Shown here in pieces: positions 30,539 to 40,315 of a DNA stretch of 43,008 bases (position 1 is its first letter; each line of letters opens with the position of its first letter). The DNA is taken from assembly GCA_902541515.1 (NCBI GenBank), contig CACBRD010000007.1, forward strand, positions 1 to 43,008. The letters are read 5' to 3'. The position numbers and the translations under genes are program-made. The notes under the pieces were generated by a model that was given only the letters and a program-made list of their open reading frames with translations, had not been told where the DNA came from and did no database searches. This DNA is from an uncultured Pelagibacteraceae bacterium. Its GTDB lineage: Bacteria; Pseudomonadota; Alphaproteobacteria; Pelagibacterales; Pelagibacteraceae.

Positions 30539-32079
30539 TGTTAAGCAACCTTCTTAAAAACTTATCTATATTAAAAAAATTTTTATTTATTAATTTTATT
30601 TTTTTTACAATTATTGGAATTTTTCTTTTTATTTACTTAAAAAATGTTCAACCAAATTTGATAAAAAAAAAATCGTCTAATCACATTGAAGTGATTAATA
30701 ATACAATTGATAATTTGACAAGATTAAATGTCGAATTTGTAGAAGATGACATCAGAAAATTTCTTTTTTCCACAAGATTTCTTTTTCAAAATTTAGATAG
30801 AGTGATATTTTTTGATAATCAACTAAACTTAATTGGTGATACAGATACCTTAGATCTTGATCCAAGATCATTTTCACAAAGATTAGATATTGTTGAATTT
30901 GAAGTTTTAACTGAAAAAAAAACTAAAGAAATCACTGAGAAAAAAAATATTGATGTTGGAAATAATAACGTTGTTTCTCTTAATGATGTACTTTTAAATT
31001 ACGCATCTTCTAAAAATTTTGGAACACCTTTTACTTTTACCCAAGAAGAGTTCAATAAATTTAAGCTGACAACAATTAAAAATGTAATGCAAAAAGGTGA
31101 AAACATTGGTTATTTAGCTATTACAGAAAATGCAAATGATGTTAAAGCAGCTATAGATGAAAGAAAGACTTTTGTAATTAGAACAGCTTTAGCTATTGGT
31201 TTAGTAATATTAATTTTTTCCTTTGTTTTAAATAGATATTTCTTAAAACCAATTAAAAATTTAGTAACGTACACGGAAACAATCAGAAATAAAGATCCGA
31301 AAGTTACTAATCTTGATATTTTAAAAAAAAGAAATGATGAACTAGGATTACTCTCAAAATCACTAGATGATATGACAAATGAATTAACTAAAAGGATTTC
31401 ACACGCTGAAAATTTTTCAACAGATTTAGTTCATGAAATAAGAAATCCACTAGCTTCTCTCAAGAGTGCGTCGGAAATTTTACATGATACGACTGATGTT
31501 GACCAAAGGATTAAATTAATTGATATTTTGAGTCATGATGTTCAAAGAATTGAAAGATTAATTACAGATTATTCACAAATGCTAAAAGATGAAGTTGCGT
31601 TAAGTAAAGAAAAAATTAAAAAACTTGATATCGAGCCAATTATTAAATCAGTAGTAGATGATTTTAATAATATTTATAAATTAAAAAGAGGAATAAATAT
31701 TTCTTATTCGAACGATGGAAAAAACAAATATTTGATAAATGGAATAGAAAATAGGATTGAACAAATAGTTGCTAATCTTTTGGATAACGCAATATCCTTC
31801 AGTGGTGACAATAAAGATGTAATTGTAAAAGTTTCAAAATTAGAAAATGATAAAGTTTCAATCAATATTTTGGATGAAGGACAAGGATTTAAAGAAAAAG
31901 ACACCAATAAAATATTCAAAAGATTTTATAGTAATAGACCCGACAAATTTGGACAACATTCAGGACTTGGTTTAAATATTGTTAAAAATTTGGTCGATTT
32001 ACATAATGCTACAATAAGAGCATCTAATAGAATAGACAGAAAAGGAGCAAGTATGGAAATTATATTTCCAAATGCTTAA
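30538..32079 (+). CDS. chvG: ChvG-type sensor histidine kinase
   Basis: Membrane sensor kinase, 513 residues. The first helix is at about 14-34 and the second at about 220-236, enclosing a periplasmic domain of about 185 residues. HAMP follows (about 237-295; FLKPIKNLVTYTETIR), then the HisKA domain with His299 in STDLVHEIRNPLASL, and the ATPase domain with N box VANLLDNAISF, ILDEGQGF and HSGLGLNIVKNL. In rhizobia and relatives ChvG/ChvI responds to acid and envelope stress; the signal here is unknown. A periplasmic negative regulator ExoR is not seen in the window. Confidence 0.92.
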   Translation: MLSNLLKNLSILKKFLFINFIFFTIIGIFLFIYLKNVQPNLIKKKSSNHIEVINNTIDNLTRLNVEFVEDDIRKFLFSTRFLFQNLDRVIFFDNQLNLIGDTDTLDLDPRSFSQRLDIVEFEVLTEKKTKEITEKKNIDVGNNNVVSLNDVLLNYASSKNFGTPFTFTQEEFNKFKLTTIKNVMQKGENIGYLAITENANDVKAAIDERKTFVIRTALAIGLVILIFSFVLNRYFLKPIKNLVTYTETIRNKDPKVTNLDILKKRNDELGLLSKSLDDMTNELTKRISHAENFSTDLVHEIRNPLASLKSASEILHDTTDVDQRIKLIDILSHDVQRIERLITDYSQMLKDEVALSKEKIKKLDIEPIIKSVVDDFNNIYKLKRGINISYSNDGKNKYLINGIENRIEQIVANLLDNAISFSGDNKDVIVKVSKLENDKVSINILDEGQGFKEKDTNKIFKRFYSNRPDKFGQHSGLGLNIVKNLVDLHNATIRASNRIDRKGASMEIIFPNA

Positions 32080-32124
32080 AGAGTTCTATTGATTAATTAA
32101 TTCTTTATTGTTAGAAAACGCACC

Positions 32125-33411
32125 ATGGAAGATTTTAAAGTTAAAGATTTGACCCAAGCTGAATTTGGAAGAAAAGAAATTTCAATAGCAGAGAGTGAAA
32201 TGCCTGGCTTAATGGCTTTAAGAGAAGAATACTCTGGAAAGTCACCACTTAAAGGAGCAAAAATTATTGGATGTCTGCACATGACAATTCAAACAGCTGT
32301 TTTAATTGAAACACTAGTAGCTTTAGGTGCAGAGGTAAGATGGTCATCTTGTAATATTTTTTCAACTCAAGATCATGCAGCTGCAGCAATCGCAAAAGCT
32401 GGAATTCCAGTATATGCTTGGAAGGGAGAAACTGAGGAGGAATATATTTGGTGTATTAAACAAACAATTGAAGGTAAAAAAGATTGGGCTCCTAACATGC
32501 TTTTAGATGACGGAGGAGATCTAACTGCAATAATGCATCAGGATTACAAAGACCTACTTAAAAATGTGAAAGGTGTCTCAGAGGAGACAACAACAGGTAT
32601 AAAAGCTCTTAATAAAATGGAAAAAGATAAAACTTTGTTAGTGCCTGCGATAAATGTAAATGACTCAGTTACGAAATCCAAATTTGATAATCTTTATGGA
32701 TGTAGAGAAAGTTTAGTTGATGGCATAAGAAGAGCTACAGATGTTATGATGTCTGGAAAAATTGCTATAGTTGCTGGATTTGGAGATGTTGGTAAAGGAA
32801 GTGCTGCATCTTTAAGACAAAGCGGCGCTAGAGTATTGGTTACAGAGGCTGATCCAATTTGTGCATTACAGGCGGCAATGGAGGGTTATGAAGTGGTTTT
32901 GATGGAAGAGGCAATCAATAAAGCTGATATCGTTGTTACAGCAACTGGTAACAAAGATATTGTTACAGCCGATCATATGAGAGAAATGAAAGATAGAGCA
33001 ATTTTGTGTAACATAGGACACTTCGATAATGAAATTCAAGTTGAGGCTTTAAAAAATTACAAATGGACTGAGGTAAAACCTCAAGTTCACGAGATAGAAT
33101 TACCAAGTAAAAAAAGAATTATTTTATTAGCAGAAGGTAGATTAGTAAATTTAGGTTGTGCTACAGGTCATCCAAGTTTTGTAATGAGCGCATCGTTTAC
33201 TAACCAAGTTATTGCTCAGATAGAGCTTTGGAATAATCATAAAAACTATGAGAACAAAGTTTATGTTTTACCAAAACATTTAGATGAGAAGGTTGCCACA
33301 CTTCATCTTAAGAAAGTTGGAGCAAAATTAACCAAATTATCAAAAGAACAGGCGGACTATATAAGTGTCGGAGTCGAAGGTCCTTTTAAACCTAATGCCT
33401 ACCGCTATTAA
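32125..33411 (+). CDS. ahcY: Adenosylhomocysteinase
   Basis: Splits S-adenosylhomocysteine into adenosine and homocysteine, removing the product inhibitor of methyltransferases. The 428 residues are full length. [21 protein letters not shown] in outline, [15 protein letters not shown], the NAD-binding [10 protein letters not shown] and the C-terminal KPNAYRY define the family. It starts 45 bases after chvG; that gap is AT-rich with no riboswitch I recognise. The last bases overlap tsaE. The position after chvG is shared with other alphaproteobacteria. Confidence 0.97.
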   Translation: MEDFKVKDLTQAEFGRKEISIAESEMPGLMALREEYSGKSPLKGAKIIGCLHMTIQTAVLIETLVALGAEVRWSSCNIFSTQDHAAAAIAKAGIPVYAWKGETEEEYIWCIKQTIEGKKDWAPNMLLDDGGDLTAIMHQDYKDLLKNVKGVSEETTTGIKALNKMEKDKTLLVPAINVNDSVTKSKFDNLYGCRESLVDGIRRATDVMMSGKIAIVAGFGDVGKGSAASLRQSGARVLVTEADPICALQAAMEGYEVVLMEEAINKADIVVTATGNKDIVTADHMREMKDRAILCNIGHFDNEIQVEALKNYKWTEVKPQVHEIELPSKKRIILLAEGRLVNLGCATGHPSFVMSASFTNQVIAQIELWNNHKNYENKVYVLPKHLDEKVATLHLKKVGAKLTKLSKEQADYISVGVEGPFKPNAYRY

Positions 33412-33844
33412 AAGTGATAAAATAGATTTATCTTCAGAAAAAGAAACAGAGGAACTCGCCAGTGCATTCTTAAAAAAAATCAAGCCTGGTTGCTTTATTT
33501 TTTTATATGGTGAAATCGGAGTAGGAAAAACTACTTTTATTAGATATCTTATTAATAAATTTCAAAAACTTGATAAATTAGAGATAACAGAAGTTACAAG
33601 TCCCACCTTTAATTTGTTAAATGAGTATCAAATAAATGACATCAAGATAAATCATTATGATTTATTTAGAATAAAGTCTGCTGAGGAAATTAAAAATTTA
33701 GATTTATTTGAGAATATTAAAAATACAATTACTTTAGTAGAATGGCCGCAAATGATTAAAAAAAAACCAAAAAATTTGATAGAATTATTTTTTGAGTATG
33801 GAAAAGATCACAAAACTAGATCTGTGCAAATTAAAGGTTTATAG
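33395..33844 (+). CDS. tsaE: tRNA threonylcarbamoyladenosine synthesis ATPase TsaE
   Basis: ATPase needed with TsaB and TsaD for t6A modification at position 37 of ANN-decoding tRNAs. The P-loop reads [25 protein letters not shown] and HYDLFRI follow, and LVEWPQ is the typical Walker-B-region motif. I choose the ATG at 33395 (149 residues), overlapping ahcY by 17 bases. A GTG at 33365 would lengthen the overlap to 47 bases and add ten unrelated residues. In alphaproteobacteria tsaE commonly precedes amgK and murU, as here. Confidence 0.94.
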   Translation: MPTAIKSDKIDLSSEKETEELASAFLKKIKPGCFIFLYGEIGVGKTTFIRYLINKFQKLDKLEITEVTSPTFNLLNEYQINDIKINHYDLFRIKSAEEIKNLDLFENIKNTITLVEWPQMIKKKPKNLIELFFEYGKDHKTRSVQIKGL

Positions 33845-33857
33845 CTTCTACTCCTGA

Positions 33858-34796
33858 ATGTCAAAATTAATAAAAATAAAAGGGGACGCATCATTTAGAA
33901 GTTTTTTTAGAAAGAATGTAAATGGTAAATCCTCAATTGTTGTTTGTGCAAAAAAAGATAAATTCAAAAATTTACTTGTTTATGATGCGATAAACAAAAT
34001 TTTAAACAAGAATAAAATTTTAGCACCAAGATTATATACTCAAAGATATGATGAAAATTTCATTGAAATAGAAGATTTTGGAAATGAAACAATTTTCAAA
34101 ATATTAAAAAAAAAGGGTAAAAATAAACTTAGTTATTTTAATCAAATAATTAAATTATTGATACAAATGCAGTCTATAAAAAATAGAAAAGTAAAAAACT
34201 TTAGAAACCAAAATTATACAATTCCAAAATATGATAAAAAGATTTTGATAAATGAGGCAAATTTATTTTGTGATTGGTACGTAAAGAACAATCTATCAAA
34301 ATTGAGAAAAGAAAGATTTTGTAAAATTTTTAAAAAGATTATTAAAGAATTAACTTTGAAATTAAAATTAAAAGATAATATTTTTGTGCATAGAGATTTT
34401 CATGTCTCAAATCTAATGTTGGTCAAAAACCAAATAGGTCTTATTGATAGTCAGGACGCATTAATAGGCAACAAAGCTTATGATTTAGCTTCTTTAATAG
34501 ATGATGTGAGACTAAAAACTTCTTACTCTTTTAAGGAGAAAATTTTTAAGTTTTATACAAAAAAACAAAAAAACTTGGATATTAAAAAATTCAAGAATGA
34601 TTTTGAAATATTATCAGTTTTAAGAAATCTTAAAATTATTGGAATATTTACCCGCCTAGCACTCAGGGATAGAAAAAAAAATTACTTAAGATTTATTCCT
34701 TATACATGGCAACTGATTCATATGCGAATTGATCAAAATCAGACATTCATTGATTTGAAAAATTTATTAAGTCAAAATTTTAAAGAGATTAAATGA
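33858..34796 (+). CDS. amgK: AmgK-like N-acetylmuramate/N-acetylglucosamine kinase
   Basis: Aminoglycoside-phosphotransferase-fold kinase. AmgK phosphorylates the anomeric position of MurNAc in peptidoglycan recycling. The 312 residues show the catalytic loop FVHRDFHVSNLML (His178, Asp180, Asn185) and the metal-binding GLIDSQDALIGNKAYDLASL, where relatives usually read DFQDA. The N-terminus (SFRSFFRKNVNG) resembles the AmgK nucleotide loop. It overlaps the nucleotidyltransferase gene by 4 bases (ATGA). The tsaE-amgK-murU order supports the call. Substrate is inferred from family and context. Confidence 0.85.
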   Translation: MSKLIKIKGDASFRSFFRKNVNGKSSIVVCAKKDKFKNLLVYDAINKILNKNKILAPRLYTQRYDENFIEIEDFGNETIFKILKKKGKNKLSYFNQIIKLLIQMQSIKNRKVKNFRNQNYTIPKYDKKILINEANLFCDWYVKNNLSKLRKERFCKIFKKIIKELTLKLKLKDNIFVHRDFHVSNLMLVKNQIGLIDSQDALIGNKAYDLASLIDDVRLKTSYSFKEKIFKFYTKKQKNLDIKKFKNDFEILSVLRNLKIIGIFTRLALRDRKKNYLRFIPYTWQLIHMRIDQNQTFIDLKNLLSQNFKEIK

Positions 34797-35482
34797 GAAT
34801 TAAAACAGCTTTGATATTATGCGCAGGCTTCGGATCGAGGTTAAATCCACTTACTTTAAAGACACCCAAACCTCTTTTGAAATTAAATGATAAAACAATG
34901 TTAGAAGTCTGCATAAATTTAACTTTGAAATTGGGTGTTCAAAAAATTTTTATCAACACATTTCATTTAGGTGATCAAATCTCAAAATTTATTGAAAATA
35001 AAAAGTTTCCAATAAATATTCAAATAATCAAAGAGGAAAATGAGATACTTAATACAGGTGGAGGAATATTAAATATGATCAATTATTCAGATGATAACGA
35101 TTTTATAATTTTTAACCCTGATACTTTATGGCACAAAGATTATCTTCATGAAATCACTCAAATGCAAAATTTTTATTTTTCTAATAAACTAAATAATGTT
35201 CTCCTGCTTTCAAATAAAGAATTGAGTTTTGATAAAAATTTTTTAGGTGATTTCACATTAGAAAATAATTTGATAAAAAAAAATGAAAAAAACGATTTGA
35301 TATATATTGGTTGTCAAATTCTGAACAAAAGTTTATTTAAAGAATACAGAGTCTTAAATTTTGCTATTTCAAAAATATGGGATAATTTACGAAAAGAAAA
35401 TAAATTAAATGGTTTTCAAAGTAAAAAAAAATTTTATCATTTAACAAATTTAGATGTCTTCAAAAAACTAAAAGATCTTTAG
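34793..35482 (+). CDS. murU: MurU-like sugar-1-phosphate nucleotidyltransferase
   Basis: Nucleotidyltransferase that in the MurNAc salvage route makes UDP-MurNAc from MurNAc-1-phosphate, bypassing the fosfomycin-sensitive steps. The 229 residues open with LCAGFGSRLNPLTLKTPKPLL, in outline the G-x-G-x-R...PKP signature. NTGGGILNM and FNPDTLW follow, and the LNFAISKIWDNL region resembles MurU. It is coupled to amgK by a 4-base overlap. Its 3' end overlaps convergent gpmA by 23 bases, the longest such overlap in the window. Another hexose-1-phosphate substrate is possible. Confidence 0.84.
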   Translation: MRIKTALILCAGFGSRLNPLTLKTPKPLLKLNDKTMLEVCINLTLKLGVQKIFINTFHLGDQISKFIENKKFPINIQIIKEENEILNTGGGILNMINYSDDNDFIIFNPDTLWHKDYLHEITQMQNFYFSNKLNNVLLLSNKELSFDKNFLGDFTLENNLIKKNEKNDLIYIGCQILNKSLFKEYRVLNFAISKIWDNLRKENKLNGFQSKKKFYHLTNLDVFKKLKDL

Positions 35483-36173
35483 CTCTTTCCTTATCAAGAT
35501 ATTCACATTTTGCTATTACAAAATTTTCTCTAAATTCTATCAACATAGGGTTTCCAGTGGGTATTTCTAAATTAGAAATTTGTTTATTATCTAAATTAAA
35601 TAAATTCTTACATAGAGCCCTAATAGAGTTTCCATGTGCAGATATCAAAACATTATTATTTTTTAAATTTTCTTTTACGTGTTTTTCAAAAAAATTTATA
35701 ACTCTTTCATAAGTGTCTTTTAAAGACTCAGTGTTAGGTAATAATTCTCTTGGAATTTGTTTATAAGCATCAATATTAAGTGGATGATATGGACTTTCCT
35801 TTTTTAGTGGATCTGGTCTTAGATCCCATGATCTTCTAAACTCATAAATTTTATCCTCGCCAATTTTTTTACTCATTTCAATTTTATTCAAACCAGTTAG
35901 TGCTCCGTAATGTCTCTCATTTAATTGCCAAGCTTTAGTAAAATTTTTTTTATCATCTAATTCTTGTTGAATTATTTTAAGAGTATTATTTGCTCTTAAT
36001 TGAAGAGAGGTATAATAAAAATCAATTTTGATGTTTTTGTTTTTCAATAAGGATCCTGCTTTTTTTGCCTCCAATATACCTTTTTCGGTCAAATCAACAT
36101 CAACCCAACCAGTAAATTTTTTCTCTAAATTCCATGTGCTTTGTCCATGTCTCACTAATATTAAAAAACTCAT
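35460..36173 (-). CDS. gpmA: 2,3-bisphosphoglycerate-dependent phosphoglycerate mutase
   Basis: Interconverts 3- and 2-phosphoglycerate in glycolysis and gluconeogenesis. The 237 residues carry LVRHGQSTWN with the phosphohistidine, FTGWVDVDLTEKG, LNERHYGALTGLNK, WDLRPDPL and SAHGNSIRAL with the second catalytic histidine. PTGNPMLIEF near the end is typical of GpmA. A single-gene unit, divergent from the VanZ-like gene across 45 bp (36174-36218). Confidence 0.96.
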   Translation of the reverse strand: MSFLILVRHGQSTWNLEKKFTGWVDVDLTEKGILEAKKAGSLLKNKNIKIDFYYTSLQLRANNTLKIIQQELDDKKNFTKAWQLNERHYGALTGLNKIEMSKKIGEDKIYEFRRSWDLRPDPLKKESPYHPLNIDAYKQIPRELLPNTESLKDTYERVINFFEKHVKENLKNNNVLISAHGNSIRALCKNLFNLDNKQISNLEIPTGNPMLIEFRENFVIAKCEYLDKERAKDLLVF

Positions 36174-36218
36174 ATAATTATCTTTAAATTAAATTTATAA
36201 ATAACACCATCAAATTAA

Positions 36219-36617
36219 ATGATAAATTTTTTTTCGAAATTTAAAATATTTTTTTATGTAATTAATTTATTATTAATCATCTTATATTTATTTCCAGGAA
36301 GTTTATTTGGATGTATTTTTTTTGATAATTGTAAAGTTCAACCACAAATTACATCTGATTTTCTCCAAATATCCTCTAACCACTTTTACGCATTCGGATT
36401 AGTTACAATTTTAGGATATTTTACTTTTTTAAATTCAGAAAAATTAAAACTAGTTTTATATTATCTTTTAGTAATTTCAGTTCTATTAGAAGTGTTTCAT
36501 GTAGTAATTCCTGAAAGGAGTTTTCAGTGGTCAGATCTGTTTGGAAATTTATTAGGGGTGATAGTTGTAATTTTTGTTAAGAATCTTATAAATAAATATG
36601 GGATCACTAAAAAATAA
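36219..36617 (+). CDS. VanZ-like small membrane protein
   Basis: Integral membrane protein of 132 residues with about four helices (about 10-28, 53-70, 76-92, 107-124). The C-terminal pattern LLEVFHVVIPERSFQWSDLFGNLLGV resembles the VanZ-like family motif (E...PgR...wsD...N..G). VanZ-like proteins have no generally established activity. Its last 20 bases overlap the transglycosylase-like lipoprotein gene, so the two are probably expressed together. The link to envelope function is inferred. Confidence 0.7.
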   Translation: MINFFSKFKIFFYVINLLLIILYLFPGSLFGCIFFDNCKVQPQITSDFLQISSNHFYAFGLVTILGYFTFLNSEKLKLVLYYLLVISVLLEVFHVVIPERSFQWSDLFGNLLGVIVVIFVKNLINKYGITKK

Positions 36618-37197
36618 ATTTGTTATACTATTTATTTTTTTCTTAACAGGATGCTCATCAGTTCCATCAAATACTGCAAATAGTTGTTCAATATTTAATG
36701 AGCGTTATCTCTGGTATAAGTATGCAAAAAAAACAGAGCAAAAATGGGGTACTCCTATTTATATTCAATTGGCTATAATAAAAATGGAGTCAGATTTTGA
36801 CTGGTTAGCTAAGCCAGCTAGACAAAAAATATTTAAAGTAATCCCTTATAAACGCCCATCAAGTTCATTTGGATATTCTCAGGCAGTAAAAGGGACTTGG
36901 GAACAATATAAAAAAGAAACAGGAAACAAGTTAGCAACAAGAGCTAGATTTAAAGATAGTGTTGATTTCATTGGTTGGTATACTAGTAAATCAGAAACAA
37001 TTTTAAAAATTTCCAAACAAGACGCTTTTAAACAATATTTGGCCTATCATGAGGGCTGGGGAAATTTTAAGCATTATAAAAAAAATAAAAAAGTTATTGG
37101 ATTAGCTAAAAAAGTTGAGAAACAATCTAATATTTATAAAAAACAATTATTGAGTTGCAGCAATTCTTTAAATAAAAATAAATATATTATTTTTTAG
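36598..37197 (+). CDS. Lytic-transglycosylase-like (SLT) lipoprotein
   Basis: Small lipoprotein with a soluble-lytic-transglycosylase-like fold. Residues 1-19 are a lipoprotein signal with lipobox LTGC (Cys19), predicting anchoring in the envelope. A likely catalytic Glu64 lies in IIKMESDFD, followed by SSFGYSQAVKGTWEQYKKETG (about 92-112), the equivalent of the GLMQ..p.T region. YLAYHEGWGNFKHY completes the SLT pattern. At 199 residues it is compact. It could release anhydro-muropeptides that AmpG recycles. It overlaps the convergent RND gene by 11 bases. Confidence 0.78.
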   Translation: MGSLKNKFVILFIFFLTGCSSVPSNTANSCSIFNERYLWYKYAKKTEQKWGTPIYIQLAIIKMESDFDWLAKPARQKIFKVIPYKRPSSSFGYSQAVKGTWEQYKKETGNKLATRARFKDSVDFIGWYTSKSETILKISKQDAFKQYLAYHEGWGNFKHYKKNKKVIGLAKKVEKQSNIYKKQLLSCSNSLNKNKYIIF

Positions 37198-40100
37198 AGA
37201 GTTCTTTTTTTAACTCCAGGTCTATTACATCAATCCTTTTGGTGTTTTTTGCTAAAGCTAAATACATAGATGGAGTAACGTATAATGTGAAAAAAGTTGA
37301 AATTATCATACCACCTAAGATGGTTGCTCCCACAGCTAATCTTGATCCCTCACCTGCACCTGGGCCAATATTCCCTATAACCAAAGGTATCATTGCGATC
37401 ATTGTACTTAATGATGTCATAATGATAGGTCTAAATCTTACTGCACAAGCCTCTTTCACAGCTATTTCAATACTTTTTCCTGTAGTCCTTATTCGATTGG
37501 CATAATCAACAATTAAAATACTATTTTTAGTCGAGATACCAATAAGAATTATCAAAGCGATCTGAGAAAAAATATTAACTGAACTATTCAAAAATAAAAT
37601 AAATACTAAACCACCAAAAATTGCCAAAGGAACAGTTAAAACTATAATGAATGGATGAATGAATGAGTTAAATGTTGCTGCCATCACCAAGTAAGCTGTC
37701 AGCAATGCTAGAGCAAAAATTATAAATAACTCATTACTAGTCTCTTTAATTTCCTCTGATTTACCTTTCCAGGTAATTTGATTTTTTGGAGCCAAATCTG
37801 CCATGATACTCTCAAAGAATTTTATCGCCTCGGTTAAAGTGTATCCTTCATTAATATTTGCAGATATTGTGACTGCTCGTTGTCTATTGTATCTTGCAAG
37901 TTGTTTCGCTGAACCCTCCTCTTTAAAACTAACTAAATTTGATAAAGAAATTAGTTTTCCATTTGTTTCAGAACGAACAAAAATTTTTGAAACTCCTTCT
38001 TTATTCCTTCTATCAGATAAATATTGCTGAACTACAATTGGGTATTCTTTACCTAATTTATTAAAAGTTGTAATTTTTTTTCCCCCATAAAGAGTCTCAA
38101 GTGTTTCTCCTATTGCTTTTGTTGATACACCTAAATCTTTAGCTTTATTTTTATTAATAACTAATTTCACCTCAGGTTTGTTTCGATTATAATCAGACTC
38201 AATTCTTGAGAGACTTTTATTTGATCTTAATTTTCTAATTACTCTTTTTTGAATTTCCTCAAGTTCCTCATAGGTACTTCCATAAATAACCATTTGTACT
38301 GGCTTATTATAATTAGATACCCTGATTGATTGTGGAGATATTGGAAATGCAAGAGCTTGAGGTAATGTAACAATTTTTCCAATAGCCTCTCTTAAAACAA
38401 CTTGCTGTCCTTTTTTCCTATTTTTCCAGTCATCTAAAAGTGCAATTATGATAAAACTATTATATGAGTTTGCAGAACTACCAAAGCCAGGTACTCTCAT
38501 AATAAATCTTGAGTACGGACTATCTTCAGCTTGTAAAAGTGGAATTAATCTAGCTTCGACTTTTTGTGCTTGTTCCTGTGTGTATTCAAAAGAGCTTCCT
38601 TCATCTGTTGCTCCAATGATTAAATAAGCACCACGATCTTCCATTGGCAATAATTCTTTTTTAGAGAAACTAAACAACAATACAGAGCAAATGATTATAA
38701 ATACAATAAAAGAACCCACTGATTTTGTTTTGTGAGCAATTACATCTAAAGTCTCTCTATAGAATTTTGAAAATCCTAAAAATACTTTTTCAAATTTTTG
38801 AATCAAAATCCTCTTTGAAGTCTTTTTATTTAAAAATTTACTAGCGAGCATTGGCGACAAAGTAAGAGCAACAAATGATGAGACAACTATTGAAAATGAT
38901 AATGCAATTGCTGTTTCTCTAAATAATGTTCCTGATATTCCCTCGATGAATATCAGTGGTAAAAATACAGCTACTAAAATTAATGTTGTTGCTATGATTG
39001 CAAATGAAATTTGTTTGGACCCTTTATAAGCAGCAACTAGTGGAGTTTCTCCATTTTCTATTCTTCGATATATCGCATCAGTCATAATAACCGAGTCATC
39101 AGTAATTATTCCAATCGCTAAAATAAAACTTAAAAGAACAAATATATTTATCGACAATCCAAAAATATAAAGTCCTAAAAAAGATGCTATCAAGCTCACT
39201 GGAAGAGCAATCGCTGGAACGACTACAGCTTTAAGATTCCCAAGAAATAAATAAATTATTAGTACTACTAATACAAAAGCAATCAAAAGGGTTTTATATA
39301 CCTCTTCAATAGCAGCCTCCACGTAGTTTGCTCTATTAAATGAAACTCTTAAATCTAATTCACTTGGTAAAGATTTTTTAACTTCTACTATCTTTTTTTT
39401 GATTTCATTCGAAAGTTCGACTGTTGAAGCTCCACTTCTCGCATAAATACCAATACCCACTGTCCTTAAGTTAACCTGATCTTTTGTTTGAGCTTTAAAA
39501 AGTGTTTTTTCTGAAACAGGTCCAAATTCAATATCAGCAACATCAGATAACAAAATTACTTTATTATTTGTTTTTTTGATTGGTAATTGTTTTATCGAAT
39601 TTATATCATTATAGGATTTATCTAAATTTAATGTTAGGTCAATGTTATCTGCCTCAAGAGTACCAGCTGGAAGACTTATATTTTCTCCACGCATTGCAAG
39701 TTCGACTTCCTTAATAGTTAAATCATTTGCAGCAAGTTTAATTGGATCTATCCAAACTCTGATACTTAATTCTCTCAGACCACCAACAAGTATCCTTCCA
39801 ACATTTTTAATACTAGAAAACTGATCCACTAAATATCTTTCTGCATAGTCACCTAATTCAAGATCACTCCAAGTTGCAGATGATAACGACAACCACATAG
39901 TCGTAGTAAAACCAGCTGCCCTTTTTAATATTTGAGGAGGATCAGATTCTGATGGTAAATTATCTACAACTCTCGCAACTCTCTCTCTTATATCGTTCGC
40001 AGCATTATCTAGATCAATGCTAGTATCAAACTCTACGTTGATTGTACTTCTTCCATTCTCAGATTTTGAGTCTATATTTTTTATGCCTTCAGCACCTCCA

Positions 40101-40315
40101 ATAACATCTTCAACGACTTGAGTAACTTCTTGATCCACAATTGATGCTGATGCAGATTTATAATCTACTTGGACTTGGACTACAGGCGGTTGTATTCCAT
40201 TGGGTAATTCTCTGACTGGTAATTTCCAAAATACAAATAAACCAAAAATAATTAAGATTAAAGACATTACCCAAGAAACAGCTGGTCTTTTTATGCTTAG
40301 TTCAGTAATAAACAT
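37187..40315 (-). CDS. RND efflux transporter, HAE1/AcrB-like inner-membrane pump
   Basis: Proton-driven tripartite efflux pump subunit. The 1042 residues match the AcrB/MexB size: 12 predicted helices with two large periplasmic loops. The proton-relay pair is seen in AIGIITDDSVIMTDAI (Asp-Asp near residue 406), and FxGxxxxxxL-type RND helices and GISTKNSILIVDYANR (about 935) are present. It is transcribed after the adaptor gene, directly abutting it. No outer-membrane TolC gene is nearby, so it may use a channel encoded elsewhere. Substrate cannot be inferred. Confidence 0.93.
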   Translation of the reverse strand: MFITELSIKRPAVSWVMSLILIIFGLFVFWKLPVRELPNGIQPPVVQVQVDYKSASASIVDQEVTQVVEDVIGGAEGIKNIDSKSENGRSTINVEFDTSIDLDNAANDIRERVARVVDNLPSESDPPQILKRAAGFTTTMWLSLSSATWSDLELGDYAERYLVDQFSSIKNVGRILVGGLRELSIRVWIDPIKLAANDLTIKEVELAMRGENISLPAGTLEADNIDLTLNLDKSYNDINSIKQLPIKKTNNKVILLSDVADIEFGPVSEKTLFKAQTKDQVNLRTVGIGIYARSGASTVELSNEIKKKIVEVKKSLPSELDLRVSFNRANYVEAAIEEVYKTLLIAFVLVVLIIYLFLGNLKAVVVPAIALPVSLIASFLGLYIFGLSINIFVLLSFILAIGIITDDSVIMTDAIYRRIENGETPLVAAYKGSKQISFAIIATTLILVAVFLPLIFIEGISGTLFRETAIALSFSIVVSSFVALTLSPMLASKFLNKKTSKRILIQKFEKVFLGFSKFYRETLDVIAHKTKSVGSFIVFIIICSVLLFSFSKKELLPMEDRGAYLIIGATDEGSSFEYTQEQAQKVEARLIPLLQAEDSPYSRFIMRVPGFGSSANSYNSFIIIALLDDWKNRKKGQQVVLREAIGKIVTLPQALAFPISPQSIRVSNYNKPVQMVIYGSTYEELEEIQKRVIRKLRSNKSLSRIESDYNRNKPEVKLVINKNKAKDLGVSTKAIGETLETLYGGKKITTFNKLGKEYPIVVQQYLSDRRNKEGVSKIFVRSETNGKLISLSNLVSFKEEGSAKQLARYNRQRAVTISANINEGYTLTEAIKFFESIMADLAPKNQITWKGKSEEIKETSNELFIIFALALLTAYLVMAATFNSFIHPFIIVLTVPLAIFGGLVFILFLNSSVNIFSQIALIILIGISTKNSILIVDYANRIRTTGKSIEIAVKEACAVRFRPIIMTSLSTMIAMIPLVIGNIGPGAGEGSRLAVGATILGGMIISTFFTLYVTPSMYLALAKNTKRIDVIDLELKKELSKK

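Noticed and set aside
32080..32124. SAH or SAM/SAH riboswitch before ahcY
   Set aside because: The gap is only 45 bases, AT-rich, and lacks the GC-rich conserved core of those classes.
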